Origin: Saturnia japonica
Lineage: Eukaryota > Arthropoda > Insecta > Lepidoptera > Saturniidae
NCBI GenBank assembly: GCA_033032175.1
Contig: CM065309.1
Coordinates: 13,950,001 to 14,014,000 of the forward strand
Direction: 5' to 3'
DNA: 64,000 nucleotides
Within the stretch, counting starts at the first letter, position 1; every line of letters begins with the position of its first letter. Shown piece by piece: positions 58,101 through 64,000 of this stretch. Below the pieces are notes generated by a model. The model did not search any database. It saw only the letters and a list, made by a program, of their open reading frames with translations, and was not told the DNA's origin. A program made the position numbers and the translations under genes.

Positions 58101-61100
58101 TTTTCACAGAAAAATTATCACCTAACAAAACGTGAACCTGTACAAACCTGTACCGATGTATAGTGCCCCTCGCGGGAGCGCTTTATATATATTTTTCACA
58201 GAAAAATTATCACCTAACAAAACGTGAACCTGTACAAACCTGTACCGATGTACAGCGCCTCTCGCAGGAGCGCTTTATATATATTTTTCACAGAAAAATT
58301 ATCACCTCACGTACCTGTACAAACCTGTATCGATGTATAGCCTCTCGCAGGAGCGCTTTATATATTTTTCACAGAAAAATTATCACCTAACAAAATTATC
58401 ACCTCATGAACCTGTACAAACTTGTACCGATGTACAGCGCCTCTCGCAGGAGGGCTTTATATATATTTTTCACAGAAAAATTATCACCTCATGAACCTGT
58501 ACAAACCTGTATCGATGTATAGCGCCTCTCGCAGGAGCTTAAAAGGCTGAGAAACCTTATACAGTTAATTATTGTCACGTGATTAATCGTACAATTTAGT
58601 GACGTCGGCATAAAATAAGTTTGTTGTTAAGACTTGGCATTGTATCAATATAAATGACCTGAGTACTTGTATACTCTAAAGAATACACGTGTACTTAACA
58701 ACAAAAATGCAGTGTGTTATATGCGTGAGACTACTCAATTTATATAAAATGCTTGACAACCTAAAAATGTCTTTCTTCGAGAAAGATTACGTGAATATTT
58801 TCATATCCAGATGCAATTAATTTGGAATATTATGCCATTAGAATTATTAAATAGTACCTGAAATAAGAACGAGAAATTATGATTTGCCAATAAAATTCTT
58901 CTGTGGCGCTCGCTACGCTCGCTCGGCTCGCGCGTTGTGGTCACACCTCCAACCTAACCTAACCTGTTAAGGCTCGTCAAATGATATTTGTTTTGAACAA
59001 ATGTATAATTATAACTTTGCTCCCAGGGAGGTATACATGCTAATTTTACGTACATAATTATAAACGTGGAAATTAATTCATTTTTCAACGACTGGAAGGA
59101 TTCGCGTGGAATTTCTATTTATATAGTCCTATATCGTGGACATAGGATATTGAATAGTTTACTATTACAAATTTAAATTATATAATTTGAAGTTAATGTA
59201 TGTAATTAACCGAGCTGGGTACTCGTTTTATAAAAAGTATCGATAAAAGGTATTTCATCAGCTCGCAAGGGGCGGATAAAAGGCTGCTCTATGGCGCTGG
59301 TTGTTATATAAAGTAATCTGAGAAGCGACCACCAACTTGGAATACAGAATGGCTTAAGATTACAGCTTGGTTGTAACAGATTTCGAATTTATAAATTATT
59401 TCATCAAAATATGAAAATAAGTACTTAAGTATGTTAGTATTAATCGGCCAGATATTCTTAATTCCATGTCGCGCATTAAAAATTGACGCTCGCTCGCTCG
59501 CCAGCGGCATGCGTATTTCATTGCAAATCAAACCTAACCTAACCGTAGCACGTTGCTCTACTGGGTTACGAAAGGAATTACAGGATTTATCATTTTAGTA
59601 AATATAATATCATAATTGGGATTACCGAGCTACTAAGTGGATCATAATATCCAACAATTTCACAATTTAAAATATAGTAGGATTCACAATAATTATAGTA
59701 TACAATACAGCTATGTTTCACTATTCAGAAATTATTTTACTCAATTCATAATGCAGGATAACTTTTTATGAATGAAAATGTGCCAACCATAAACCATTAA
59801 CATAAACCATTGACATAAAACTAATATGATTAGTGATTACATGTTGTCATGCTCTGTGATTTTATATAGCATCATATTGATGTCAAATATGATTATACCT
59901 ACCCGAGTTAATATTTTATGTATAGCTTACATAAATAAAAAATTCTACCCTCACATAACCGACTAGTCACAGAATTACGTGGAATATGCAGTCATAAAAT
60001 CAGATGAAAAATGACAATTTATTACGTACTACTGATATACAGCAAATCTTACTACATAACTAAAGTTGTTTTACTACGTACAGTTGATATATCAATACAG
60101 CCAGACATTTTGATCATGGTTACTTTCGCGCAGTAACTTGAAAGTTCAGCGCAGTAACTTGAAAGTTCACTTTATAATCAACGTTCAGTCGACAAAGAGT
60201 TATATGGTTATGTATTACAGTTATATCAAAACTTTTGTACATCAACATATTTCATAATAGGAGTGAAATAATGAGCCGTAATATTTGTCTGGCAACCGAG
60301 TCATTTCGTACATAACAGAAGCTATTGCTCGATGTTATTCTGATAACACAGGGACGCAAATGTCTTTACTGGGTTTCTGAAGGGAGATATGTGTACTAAG
60401 ACTTCACGCGTGGTGTAGCTCACGCGTGGTGTAGCAATCGCATTATATCGCAACGCGCGGAGTGTCTCTTCATAGCAAATATTTCCCGCTCTGCTATAAC
60501 CACTTTCTTTGATATAAATTAAGTATCATAGCTTCACTTGTAAAAACACGGCCTTAAATATAAAGTGATACGGTCTAGAAGCTCGCCAAAGTAAGTGACC
60601 ATTTGATATTATAACCATTAGGGTTAGGTCATCGTAGAAATTGGTTCGTTCCAAACGTACAAAATATGCATCTAGATCTACAGTAAGAATATGGCACAGA
60701 CCTCGAAAGAATTGTTGAAGTGCGAATCGAGAGGACGGCGATAAATGTGAAGTAAATTACAGTAGGTACTACTCGCACTAACGTAGTTTTTCTAAAGGGT
60801 GCATATAACTTTAGATATATAAGTAGGTATATACTATTATAAATAGGTGGAAAATATGAATATAGGCCGCACGCACGGCCGATTAATTCCAAACTAAGCA
60901 AAAGCATATATTATGGTTACTAAACTACTGATATCATATATGCACATGTATATATATTTAACACCCAAACAGCACGGTTTATTACACTGTCATGTAAAAT
61001 AAAGATAGTATTAATCAGAATAAGCGGAATGGGGCTAGTCGGTAACATTAGTAATATTTTGACAATAATATTTACAAACTTATTTCTTTCGCCTCGTATT

Positions 61101-64000
61101 AATTAGCTTGCTTTAGAATATGTTTGCGACCTTGTTGTGTAATTGTTAAAACTAATCCTATTATTTTTCGCACCTCATATTTTTATGAATAACTACATAT
61201 ACGTATCACATTGGCGTATAGATATATACCCACTATGGCATATCACATTGGCGTGTTCACCAGGCGATAACAAACAGGTCTCAATTTTAGGCTTCTAATA
61301 ACGGACAGTAATTTAATAGACGCGTTTTACCTGAAATAAAACGCATATTAAAATACTTCCCTTATTAGAAGCCTACTTTTTAACCCTGCCTGGTGTATAT
61401 TTCGACACAATGACGAATAAATTCGCCGCATCCTACTACCACGGCTACGGCCCCCCCGCGCCGCCTGATGACATATGTGGGAGGTGCGAAAGAGATGGCT
61501 ATAGTATAGATATTTACCCACTATGGCATATCACATTGGCGTGTTCACCAGGCGATAACAAACAGGTCTCAATATTAGGCTTCTAATAACGGACAGTACC
61601 ACTATGGCATATCACATTGGCGTGTTCACCAGGCGATAACAAACGGGTCTCAATATTAGGCTTCTAATAACGGACAGTACCACTATGGCATATCACATTG
61701 GCGTGTTCACCAGGCGATAACAAACGGGTCTCAATATTAGGCTTCTAATAACGGACAGTAATTTAATAGACGCGTTTTACCTGAAATAAAACGCATATTA
61801 AAATACTTCCCTTATTAGAAGCCTACTTTTTAACTCTGCCTGGTGTAATTTCGACACAATGACGAATAAATTCGCCGCATCCTACTACCAAGGCTACGGC
61901 CCCCCCGCGCCGCCTGGTGACACATGTGGGAGGTGCGAAAGAGATGGCTATAGAAGGTAGAAAGAGAAATCAACGGAAACACTGATGCGCTGCTCCTTTA
62001 AGTATTGAATTATCAATTTCTTTTAAAAAATAGTAGGCTTCTAATAAGGGAAGTATTTTAATATGCGTTTTATTTCAGGTAAAACGCGTCTATTAAATTA
62101 CTGTCCGTTATTAGAAGCCTAATATTGAGACCTGTTTGTTATCGCCTGGTGAACACGCCAATGTGATATGCCATAGTGGGTAAATAGTATTTTAATATGC
62201 GTTTTATTTCAGGTAAAACGCGTCTATTAAATTACTGTCCGTTATTAGAAGCCTAATATTGAGACCTGTTTGTTATCGCCTGGTGAACACGCCAATGTGA
62301 TATGCCATAGTGGGTAAATATAGAGCTGAAAGTATTGAAATGCGCAGGGAAAATATTATTAAGAAAGTTAGAGATCCCTTAATCAAGGCATCATTAACTC
62401 GAATACCGCCGTCGACTACCCACATATTTGATGCTGAACCTTTCACATCAATACTTGAAAAAGTAGGGGGGGTCCGAAAAGCTTTCTGGCCTTTAATTTT
62501 TTTTTTATTTATCCACAATGCACTTAATTTTCCTAAAACTTAACTCTAGTCTACACTTAGACTAGAATCGCATTTTGAATCAAAATCAAAAATTCAAAAT
62601 AAAAAAAATCAAAAAATTATTGATCATGCTGTATGGTAAAATTGCATGATTGTGAGTACTGTGAACGTGCCAGCTTTAGTTAACTCTGCTATATAATCTT
62701 AGATTTACATACCCTGGACACATCTTCTTGAGATTGCAGGCTAAAATGTGCAGTGCCTACAACATATATTTTTCCACCATCAGGGGCATCTAGAACTGTG
62801 ACAGTGCTGGGTAATCCTTCATCTAATGGCAACTCAGGGATACCTAAAACATTCATCAGTAAATCTTATATCCTGTATCTAAATAAAACATATCAGAAAC
62901 ATCTATTTAATACCAAAAGAATTTTTTTCTTAATTCGTATTATAATGTATTTTGTATCCAGTTACACAAGCTCAATGAATACATGAATTACATATTTTAT
63001 TGGTGATAAACTTTCTGATTTTATTCATTAAAAATTATTGAAAAGAGTTTCAGTTTTCTTAACCATAATAAATGGTATAATTTACACATAAGTGGAACAT
63101 TACAGCATCCATTTAAATCTGTCATTCCCTTGATAGGAAGCTCAAATAATTTACGATAATAAAAAAACAAAGTAAGTAATGGAACAATAGTCAACTTTTA
63201 CAATGAGTGATGGTGTGAATTATCTCACACTAAACAATTGTGTAACTAAAGTATCTATCTACTATTATATGCTGAGTGAGATACACAAGATTTTACAAAG
63301 CCATTGTATGTTTGTTTGTGAAATTTTTGATTGTAAAATAAGTCAAACAAAAAGAACAAACTTGTTATAATATATTTGGGGTATAATACTAATAATGCCA
63401 ATATCCATGATAATATGTAGAAGTCCAAACAAGACATATTTATTTTGGTGAAATTTTATTAATAAAGTAATTCTGAATCACTTGTCTCATAAAAGAAAAA
63501 TACTGTAGAGAAAAATAATTTGATATAATATTAACCACTACCTGTGCCCCATAGTTTCACCTGTGTTAATTTTATACGAAAAACATAGCCATTGCACCCG
63601 TGTAGGTAATTCTATAGTAGTAGTAGTAAAACTATCGCCATTTTTATGAGGAATAAATCATTTTTTAAATTATAATATAACCAATGTTACTTGCTGATAC
63701 TGTAAGCTTTATATTGGTGAAAGAATTTTTCAAATTGGTCCAGTAATTATCCATTGGTTTATCCGTTAAAAACAAATAAAACATTGCTTTTCATCAAGTT
63801 AAAGTAATTTTTTTATAAAAGTGGTTAGTACTGTTTTTATAACCCTCAGAGCAAATATATAACAAAATCATAAAGTTAATTAAGTAAAACTGAGCAAAAT
63901 CTAGTAAATATTACCCTCCATATCACATTCTGGATTGGAATCAGCAACTTGATTTTCTGATGGGCTTTCCTTCTTTTGGTCAGCTGTTGAAGCAACAAAC
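43160..64000 (-). CDS. TRABD: TraB-domain protein B (TRABD-like), 5' end beyond the window
   Basis: Eight exons: 63915->64000, 62713-62843, 50655-50779, 50421-50547, 49437-49576, 48241-48392, 45037-45142 and 43160-43274. All phases join, giving about 327 codons. An acidic N-terminal stretch is followed by KIYVVGTAHFSLQSQEDVSR (first GxxH), HIVMVELCEQRTN (Glu), SAHITRELGMAPGGEFRR, CIVQLGDRAIDITLHRAIA, VFVVERDMYLCHSLQ and IVGVVGIGHVAGIIEHWGK (second GxxH). The last exon reads VPPVSMSTRV, a membrane segment VACVGALLYAGYKLL, then a stop. This domain order matches human TRABD. Function beyond the TraB fold is not settled. Phases equal those of gene A. Confidence 0.93.
43440..44870 (+). other. Unexplained block in the last intron of TraB gene B
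   Basis: Mixed composition, with GC-richer parts at 43495-43570 and 44150-44240. CTTGGTGAGTAATG at 43641 looks like a plus-strand splice donor. 44660-44740 holds two imperfect ~38-bp units (GGAGTTCCTGGCCTATTACT and GGAGTGCCTGGTCTACTACT). No known protein or repeat was recognised. Confidence 0.35.
45491..46291 (+). mobile_element. pogo/Tigger-type element with inverted ends
   Basis: Ends CAGTAAAAGCTACTTTTATT (left) and CATTAAAAGTTTTTTATTCG (right, read inward), both running into TTATTCGCG, are flanked by TA on each side. A decayed transposase C-terminus is inside. The element is nested in the Helitron copy 45290-46504, whose sequence is continuous once it and one TA are removed. Confidence 0.82.
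45890..46100 (+). pseudogene. Tigger transposase C-terminal remnant
   Basis: Reads EGLRMANEFRDFFMKTDPSM and ERSLIFKRQIANATA, then a stop, then YQSELMELLKTANQ. This resembles the C-terminus of Tigger/jerky-type transposases. The catalytic domain is absent. Confidence 0.6.
46505..46899. other. Gene-free stretch
   Basis: AT-rich, with a T/A-run region near 46556-46700 that begins AGGGTGGCCCAAAAAATT, perhaps an element end. Nothing more was recognised. Confidence 0.4.
46900..47640 (-). repeat. Dispersed non-coding repeat, copy 3 (inverted)
   Basis: Read on the minus strand, it contains the blocks of copy 1 in the same order: GCGACCCGCCCCATCTTCGC, ACCCAATTTAACTAACATAT, AATAGCTTCGCAAATAACCT and CGACTTGATTACAAAACG. 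Total length is about 700 bp. Confidence 0.65.
47775..47900 (+). repeat. 3' tail of a lepidopteran-type SINE/LINE
   Basis: AAGGTCGGCAACACGCTAGT, GCGTCCATGGGCTGCGGTAG and TTGTTTGCCACCTTAG form a tail that is common in lepidopteran genomes. The 5' part is not recognised. Confidence 0.55.
48446..48640 (-). mobile_element. Helitron-like copy, minus orientation, diverged
   Basis: CTAG-ATGTTCCCGCGACTGC, then CGTACGGACTACAGAGTGCC and TTTATTTTAAAGACAAAATG, follow the order of the other copies. Confidence 0.6.
48835..48960. repeat. Dispersed repeat, copy 2 (partner at 16575-16800)
   Basis: GCGCGACTCTTCTATGTGGC and GACATTGGCGGGGACGAGGT, followed by TATTACGTCAC, match the partner block. Confidence 0.6.
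48961..49436. other. Gene-free part of an intron of TraB gene B
   Basis: AT-rich sequence without recognised features. The intron at 49577-50420 is likewise AT-rich without recognised features. Confidence 0.5.
50962..51320 (-). mobile_element. Helitron-like copy, minus orientation
   Basis: Starts CCAG-TTGTGCCCGCGGCTTC (decayed CTAG), then GTGGACTACAGAATGTCCG, GTTTACTCAGCATAAGCC, CACCGTGACCAGTGTATAAC and ACGGAGATTACCCTGAACAA. Confidence 0.7.
51722..52358 (+). pseudogene. DDE transposase (Tc1/IS630-like fold) pseudogene
   Basis: Reads GDYHSNMNASNYQKWIKEKL, then after a frameshift LVVDNASYHTVVLDP (second Asp), then after another break in an A-run MLAWLDKYNISY, ILQDHGHSVLRLPPYHPELN, PIELLWGIIKGKVA (third acidic residue), a TAG stop at 52120, and a Ser/Asp-rich tail ending at 52358. 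The N-terminus with the first catalytic Asp is absent. The family, widespread in insects and cnidarians, has a DDE_3-type core. Confidence 0.85.
52366..52437 (+). repeat. 3' end of the DDE element, shared with the 61-62 kb repeats
   Basis: AATAGACGCGTTTTACCTGA with AATAAA, then ACTTCCCTTATTAGAAGCCT, follow the transposase stop. The same bases make up most of unit Y at 61288-61372 and four other places. Confidence 0.8.
52440..53349. other. Gene-free stretch inside the large intron
   Basis: AT-rich. At 53040-53100 a short block of mixed composition contains AAAATGGCGTCGTGTGGC, but its plus frame stops after about 18 codons. No gene is supported. Confidence 0.45.
53350..53736 (+). mobile_element. 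Helitron-like copy
   Basis: ATCCGAAACGGTTGGACCGA, GAGTAAACTATAAGAGATAT, ATAGTCGGGAGCGGGGAGCA and GTGAGCGAAACCATGGGCAC are followed by CAG-TTAG (decayed CTAG). Confidence 0.72.
53737..55240. other. Gene-free AT-rich stretch
   Basis: No gene recognised. It includes a (TG)n run at 54281-54299. It may hold the 3' UTR of the candidate micro-gene upstream (55241), but no nearby AATAAA on the minus strand was seen. Confidence 0.45.
54281..54299. repeat. (TG)n microsatellite
   Basis: Nine uninterrupted TG dinucleotides plus one further T. Confidence 0.9.
55241..56514 (-). CDS. Candidate nested micro-gene, 57 aa, three exons
   Basis: Exon 1 is a bare ATG at 56512-56514 directly followed by donor GTAAGT. 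Exon 2 is 55837-55944 (108 bp, 36 codons, acceptor after a T-run ending TATAG, donor GTGTAT). Exon 3 is 55241-55303 (acceptor after TATTTTTTAG, 20 codons then TAG). All junctions are phase 0 and give one frame starting MDSEIVFSTDPSSSTDPIAY and ending with KKPLLEGGGESQVLDEAP. It is Ser/Thr-rich, with no signal peptide or membrane segment. It was not recognised. It lies within an intron of TraB gene B on the same strand. Alternatively exon 2 (36 codons, phase 0) could serve as an alternative exon or start of gene B, since gene B exon 50655-50779 also begins in phase 0. Confidence 0.5.
55485..55590 (-). repeat. SINE family 2 fragment
   Basis: GGCCACAATCTCACCTGGTG and AAGATGGTAATACGCTAAGC match the bodies at 42155 and 42575. 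It lies between exons 2 and 3 of the candidate micro-gene. Confidence 0.6.
55972..56117. repeat. Long near-perfect hairpin (about 62-bp arms)
   Basis: The left arm starts ATGAAGTTTAGAGTATTTAT and the right arm ends with its complement, ATAAATACTCTAAACTTCAT. Arms of about 62 bases pair with about one mismatch across a 15-20 base AT loop. It lies in the first intron of the candidate micro-gene. It may be a foldback transposon remnant or a hairpin RNA source. Confidence 0.9.
56121..56511. other. Rest of the first intron of the candidate micro-gene
   Basis: AT-rich. It contains AAAACATCGATAATTTTATC, a short palindromic stretch near 56155-56175. No other feature was recognised. Confidence 0.4.
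56515..56720 (-). promoter_or_regulatory. Probable promoter and 5' UTR of the candidate micro-gene
   Basis: Upstream of the ATG lies an AT-rich leader of about 75 bases, then a block clearly richer in G+C and CpG (56590-56700; AGCCGCGGAGCTCGAACAGG on the minus strand), unlike the surrounding AT-rich intron. No core promoter motif was proved. Confidence 0.35.
56721..57139. other. AT-rich stretch with local duplications
   Basis: CTTTAAGTATTGAATTATCA at 56812, continuing to about 56845, recurs at 61994. A 21-bp unit TTTTTGAAGTGAAATTATAAA is duplicated at 56958-57000. No gene seen. Confidence 0.55.
57140..57520. repeat. Duplicated block with GC-cored palindromes
   Basis: Two ~120-bp copies (57141-57260 and 57261-57355) each carry TACCCTCGCGGGGTA and AATACCCTCGCGGGGTATT. 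Palindromes lie at 57166-57180, 57201-57219, 57238-57252, 57288-57302 and 57323-57341. A second unit, GCGTTTTTTGTTTCAAATAC..., follows twice (about 57353 and 57458). The frame crossing it is a by-product of the repeats. Confidence 0.85.
57521..57840. repeat. 145-bp tandem duplication with palindrome cores
   Basis: Units at 57557-57701 and 57702-57840 share ATTAACGATAAAT, CCGCGGAGTTTGCTT, TGCTTTTCGTGCAAATTTCA, AAGTTTGGATAAGC and TTTGTGTGAATATTTCACAA. Each carries AAACTnCCGCGGAGTTT, a palindrome related to those to the left. CCAACCCTCGCAGGGTT lies at 57522. Confidence 0.85.
57841..58538. repeat. 92-bp tandem (minisatellite) array, about 7.6 copies
   Basis: Units start at 57841, 57931, 58023, 58115, 58207, 58299, 58380 and 58481; the middle ones are exactly 92 bp and nearly identical. 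Each has TTATCACCTAACAAAACGTG, CCTGTACCGATGTATAG and a hairpin core GCCCCTCGCGGGAGCGC or GCCTCTCGCAGGAGCGC, then TTTATATATATTTTTCACAG. The outer units are more diverged. Short frames through it are repeat by-products. Confidence 0.95.
58560..61229. other. Gene-free AT-rich stretch with short local repeats
   Basis: Two GCTCGC-rich patches (58907-58935 and 59487-59505) are each followed by AACCTAACCTAACC (58951 and 59531). A 21-bp duplication GCGCAGTAACTTGAAAGTTC lies at 60128-60169 and a 16-bp duplication CACGCGTGGTGTAGC at 60405-60435. No frame longer than 92 codons and no recognised gene. Confidence 0.55.
61230..62322. repeat. Composite direct and inverted repeat block (units X, Y, Z)
   Basis: X (CACTATGGCATATCACATTG to GGTCTCAATAT) occurs near 61232, 61528, 61601 and 61681 in direct order, and inverted near 62112 and 62250. 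Y is an ~85-bp unit with inverted ends TAGGCTTCTAATAA. It is complete at 61288-61372, 61737-61826 and inverted at 62033-62120. It is shortened to its first ~25 bases at 61577 and 61657, and partial and inverted at 62188. Z (CTGCCTGGTG... to GAAAGAGATGGCTATAG) occurs at about 61386-61505 and 61842-61955. Confidence 0.9.
62323..62505 (+). other. Possible coding fragment, unrecognised
   Basis: The plus frame reads ESIEMRRENIIKKVRDPLIK and then TRIPPSTTHIFDAEPFTSI, with a soluble-protein-like composition, and ends in a T-run. It has no own start and lies next to the right TTAA-bordered terminus, so it may be a transposon protein fragment. The antisense frame is less convincing. Confidence 0.3.
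62844..63914. other. Intron between the first two visible exons of TraB gene B
   Basis: AT-rich, with no repeat or RNA recognised. Confidence 0.5.

Larger units (their letters stand above)
51496..62683. mobile_element. Possible large composite element with TTAA-bordered inverted termini
   Basis: TTAA-CTAAAGCTGGCACGTTCA at 51496-51517 recurs inverted at 62662-62683, an 18-bp perfect inverted repeat with TTAA outside each end. TTAA duplication is known for piggyBac and Kolobok elements. The 11.2 kb between is repeat-rich. Alternatively the two ends belong to two separate short copies in opposite orientation. The whole lies inside one intron of gene B. Confidence 0.4.

Noticed and set aside
58163..58390. 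75-codon plus frame with repeated peptide pattern
   Set aside because: It is the translation of the 92-bp array; the frame breaks where unit length changes.

Overview
The window looks like nuclear DNA of an insect, most likely a moth or butterfly (Lepidoptera). It is AT-rich. Genes are split by introns with GT-AG (once GC-AG) splice sites, and the alpha-tubulin gene has the insect-type intron directly after the start codon. The repeats are also typical: short Helitron copies ending in CTAG, mariner, pogo/Tigger, Harbinger and hAT elements, R1-, RTE- and jockey-type LINEs, tRNA-derived SINEs, and an insect endogenous retrovirus (errantivirus) with an env gene. No rRNA, functional tRNA, CRISPR array or bacterial-type operon was seen.

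Layout. 1-3864 is the 3' half of an errantivirus (pol end, env, 3' LTR). 3868-8570 is a nest of DNA transposons and Helitrons. 8786-12624 is a sulfatase-modifying-factor (SUMF1/FGE) gene on the minus strand, rebuilt here as four exons giving one 332-residue frame. 12750-16800 is repeats. 17236-22327 is a TraB-domain (TRABD-like) gene A on the minus strand, whose introns hold R1, mariner and RTE remnants. 22374-25100 is repeats. 26498-28784 is a complete three-exon alpha-tubulin gene (450 aa, minus strand). 29-43 kb is mostly transposon debris, including a Harbinger element with perfect 41-bp ends (36234-38536). 43160 to the right edge is a second TraB-domain gene B (minus strand, at least eight exons, 5' end outside). 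Its exon phases match those of gene A exon for exon, so the two are paralogues.

The 12-kb intron of gene B (50780-62712) is the oddest part. It holds a broken DDE transposase, a pair of inverted termini bordered by TTAA 11.2 kb apart, a candidate three-exon micro-gene of 57 codons with a GC-rich upstream region (55241-56514), an almost perfect long hairpin inside that candidate gene's intron (55972-56117), a cluster of GC-cored palindromes (57.14-57.84 kb), a 92-bp tandem array (57841-58538), and a composite direct and inverted repeat block (61230-62322).

The host genes do not form a pathway. SUMF1 activates sulfatases in the endoplasmic reticulum, alpha-tubulin builds microtubules, and the TraB proteins are predicted membrane-associated proteins of the TraB/Tiki fold. 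All host genes seen lie on the minus strand.
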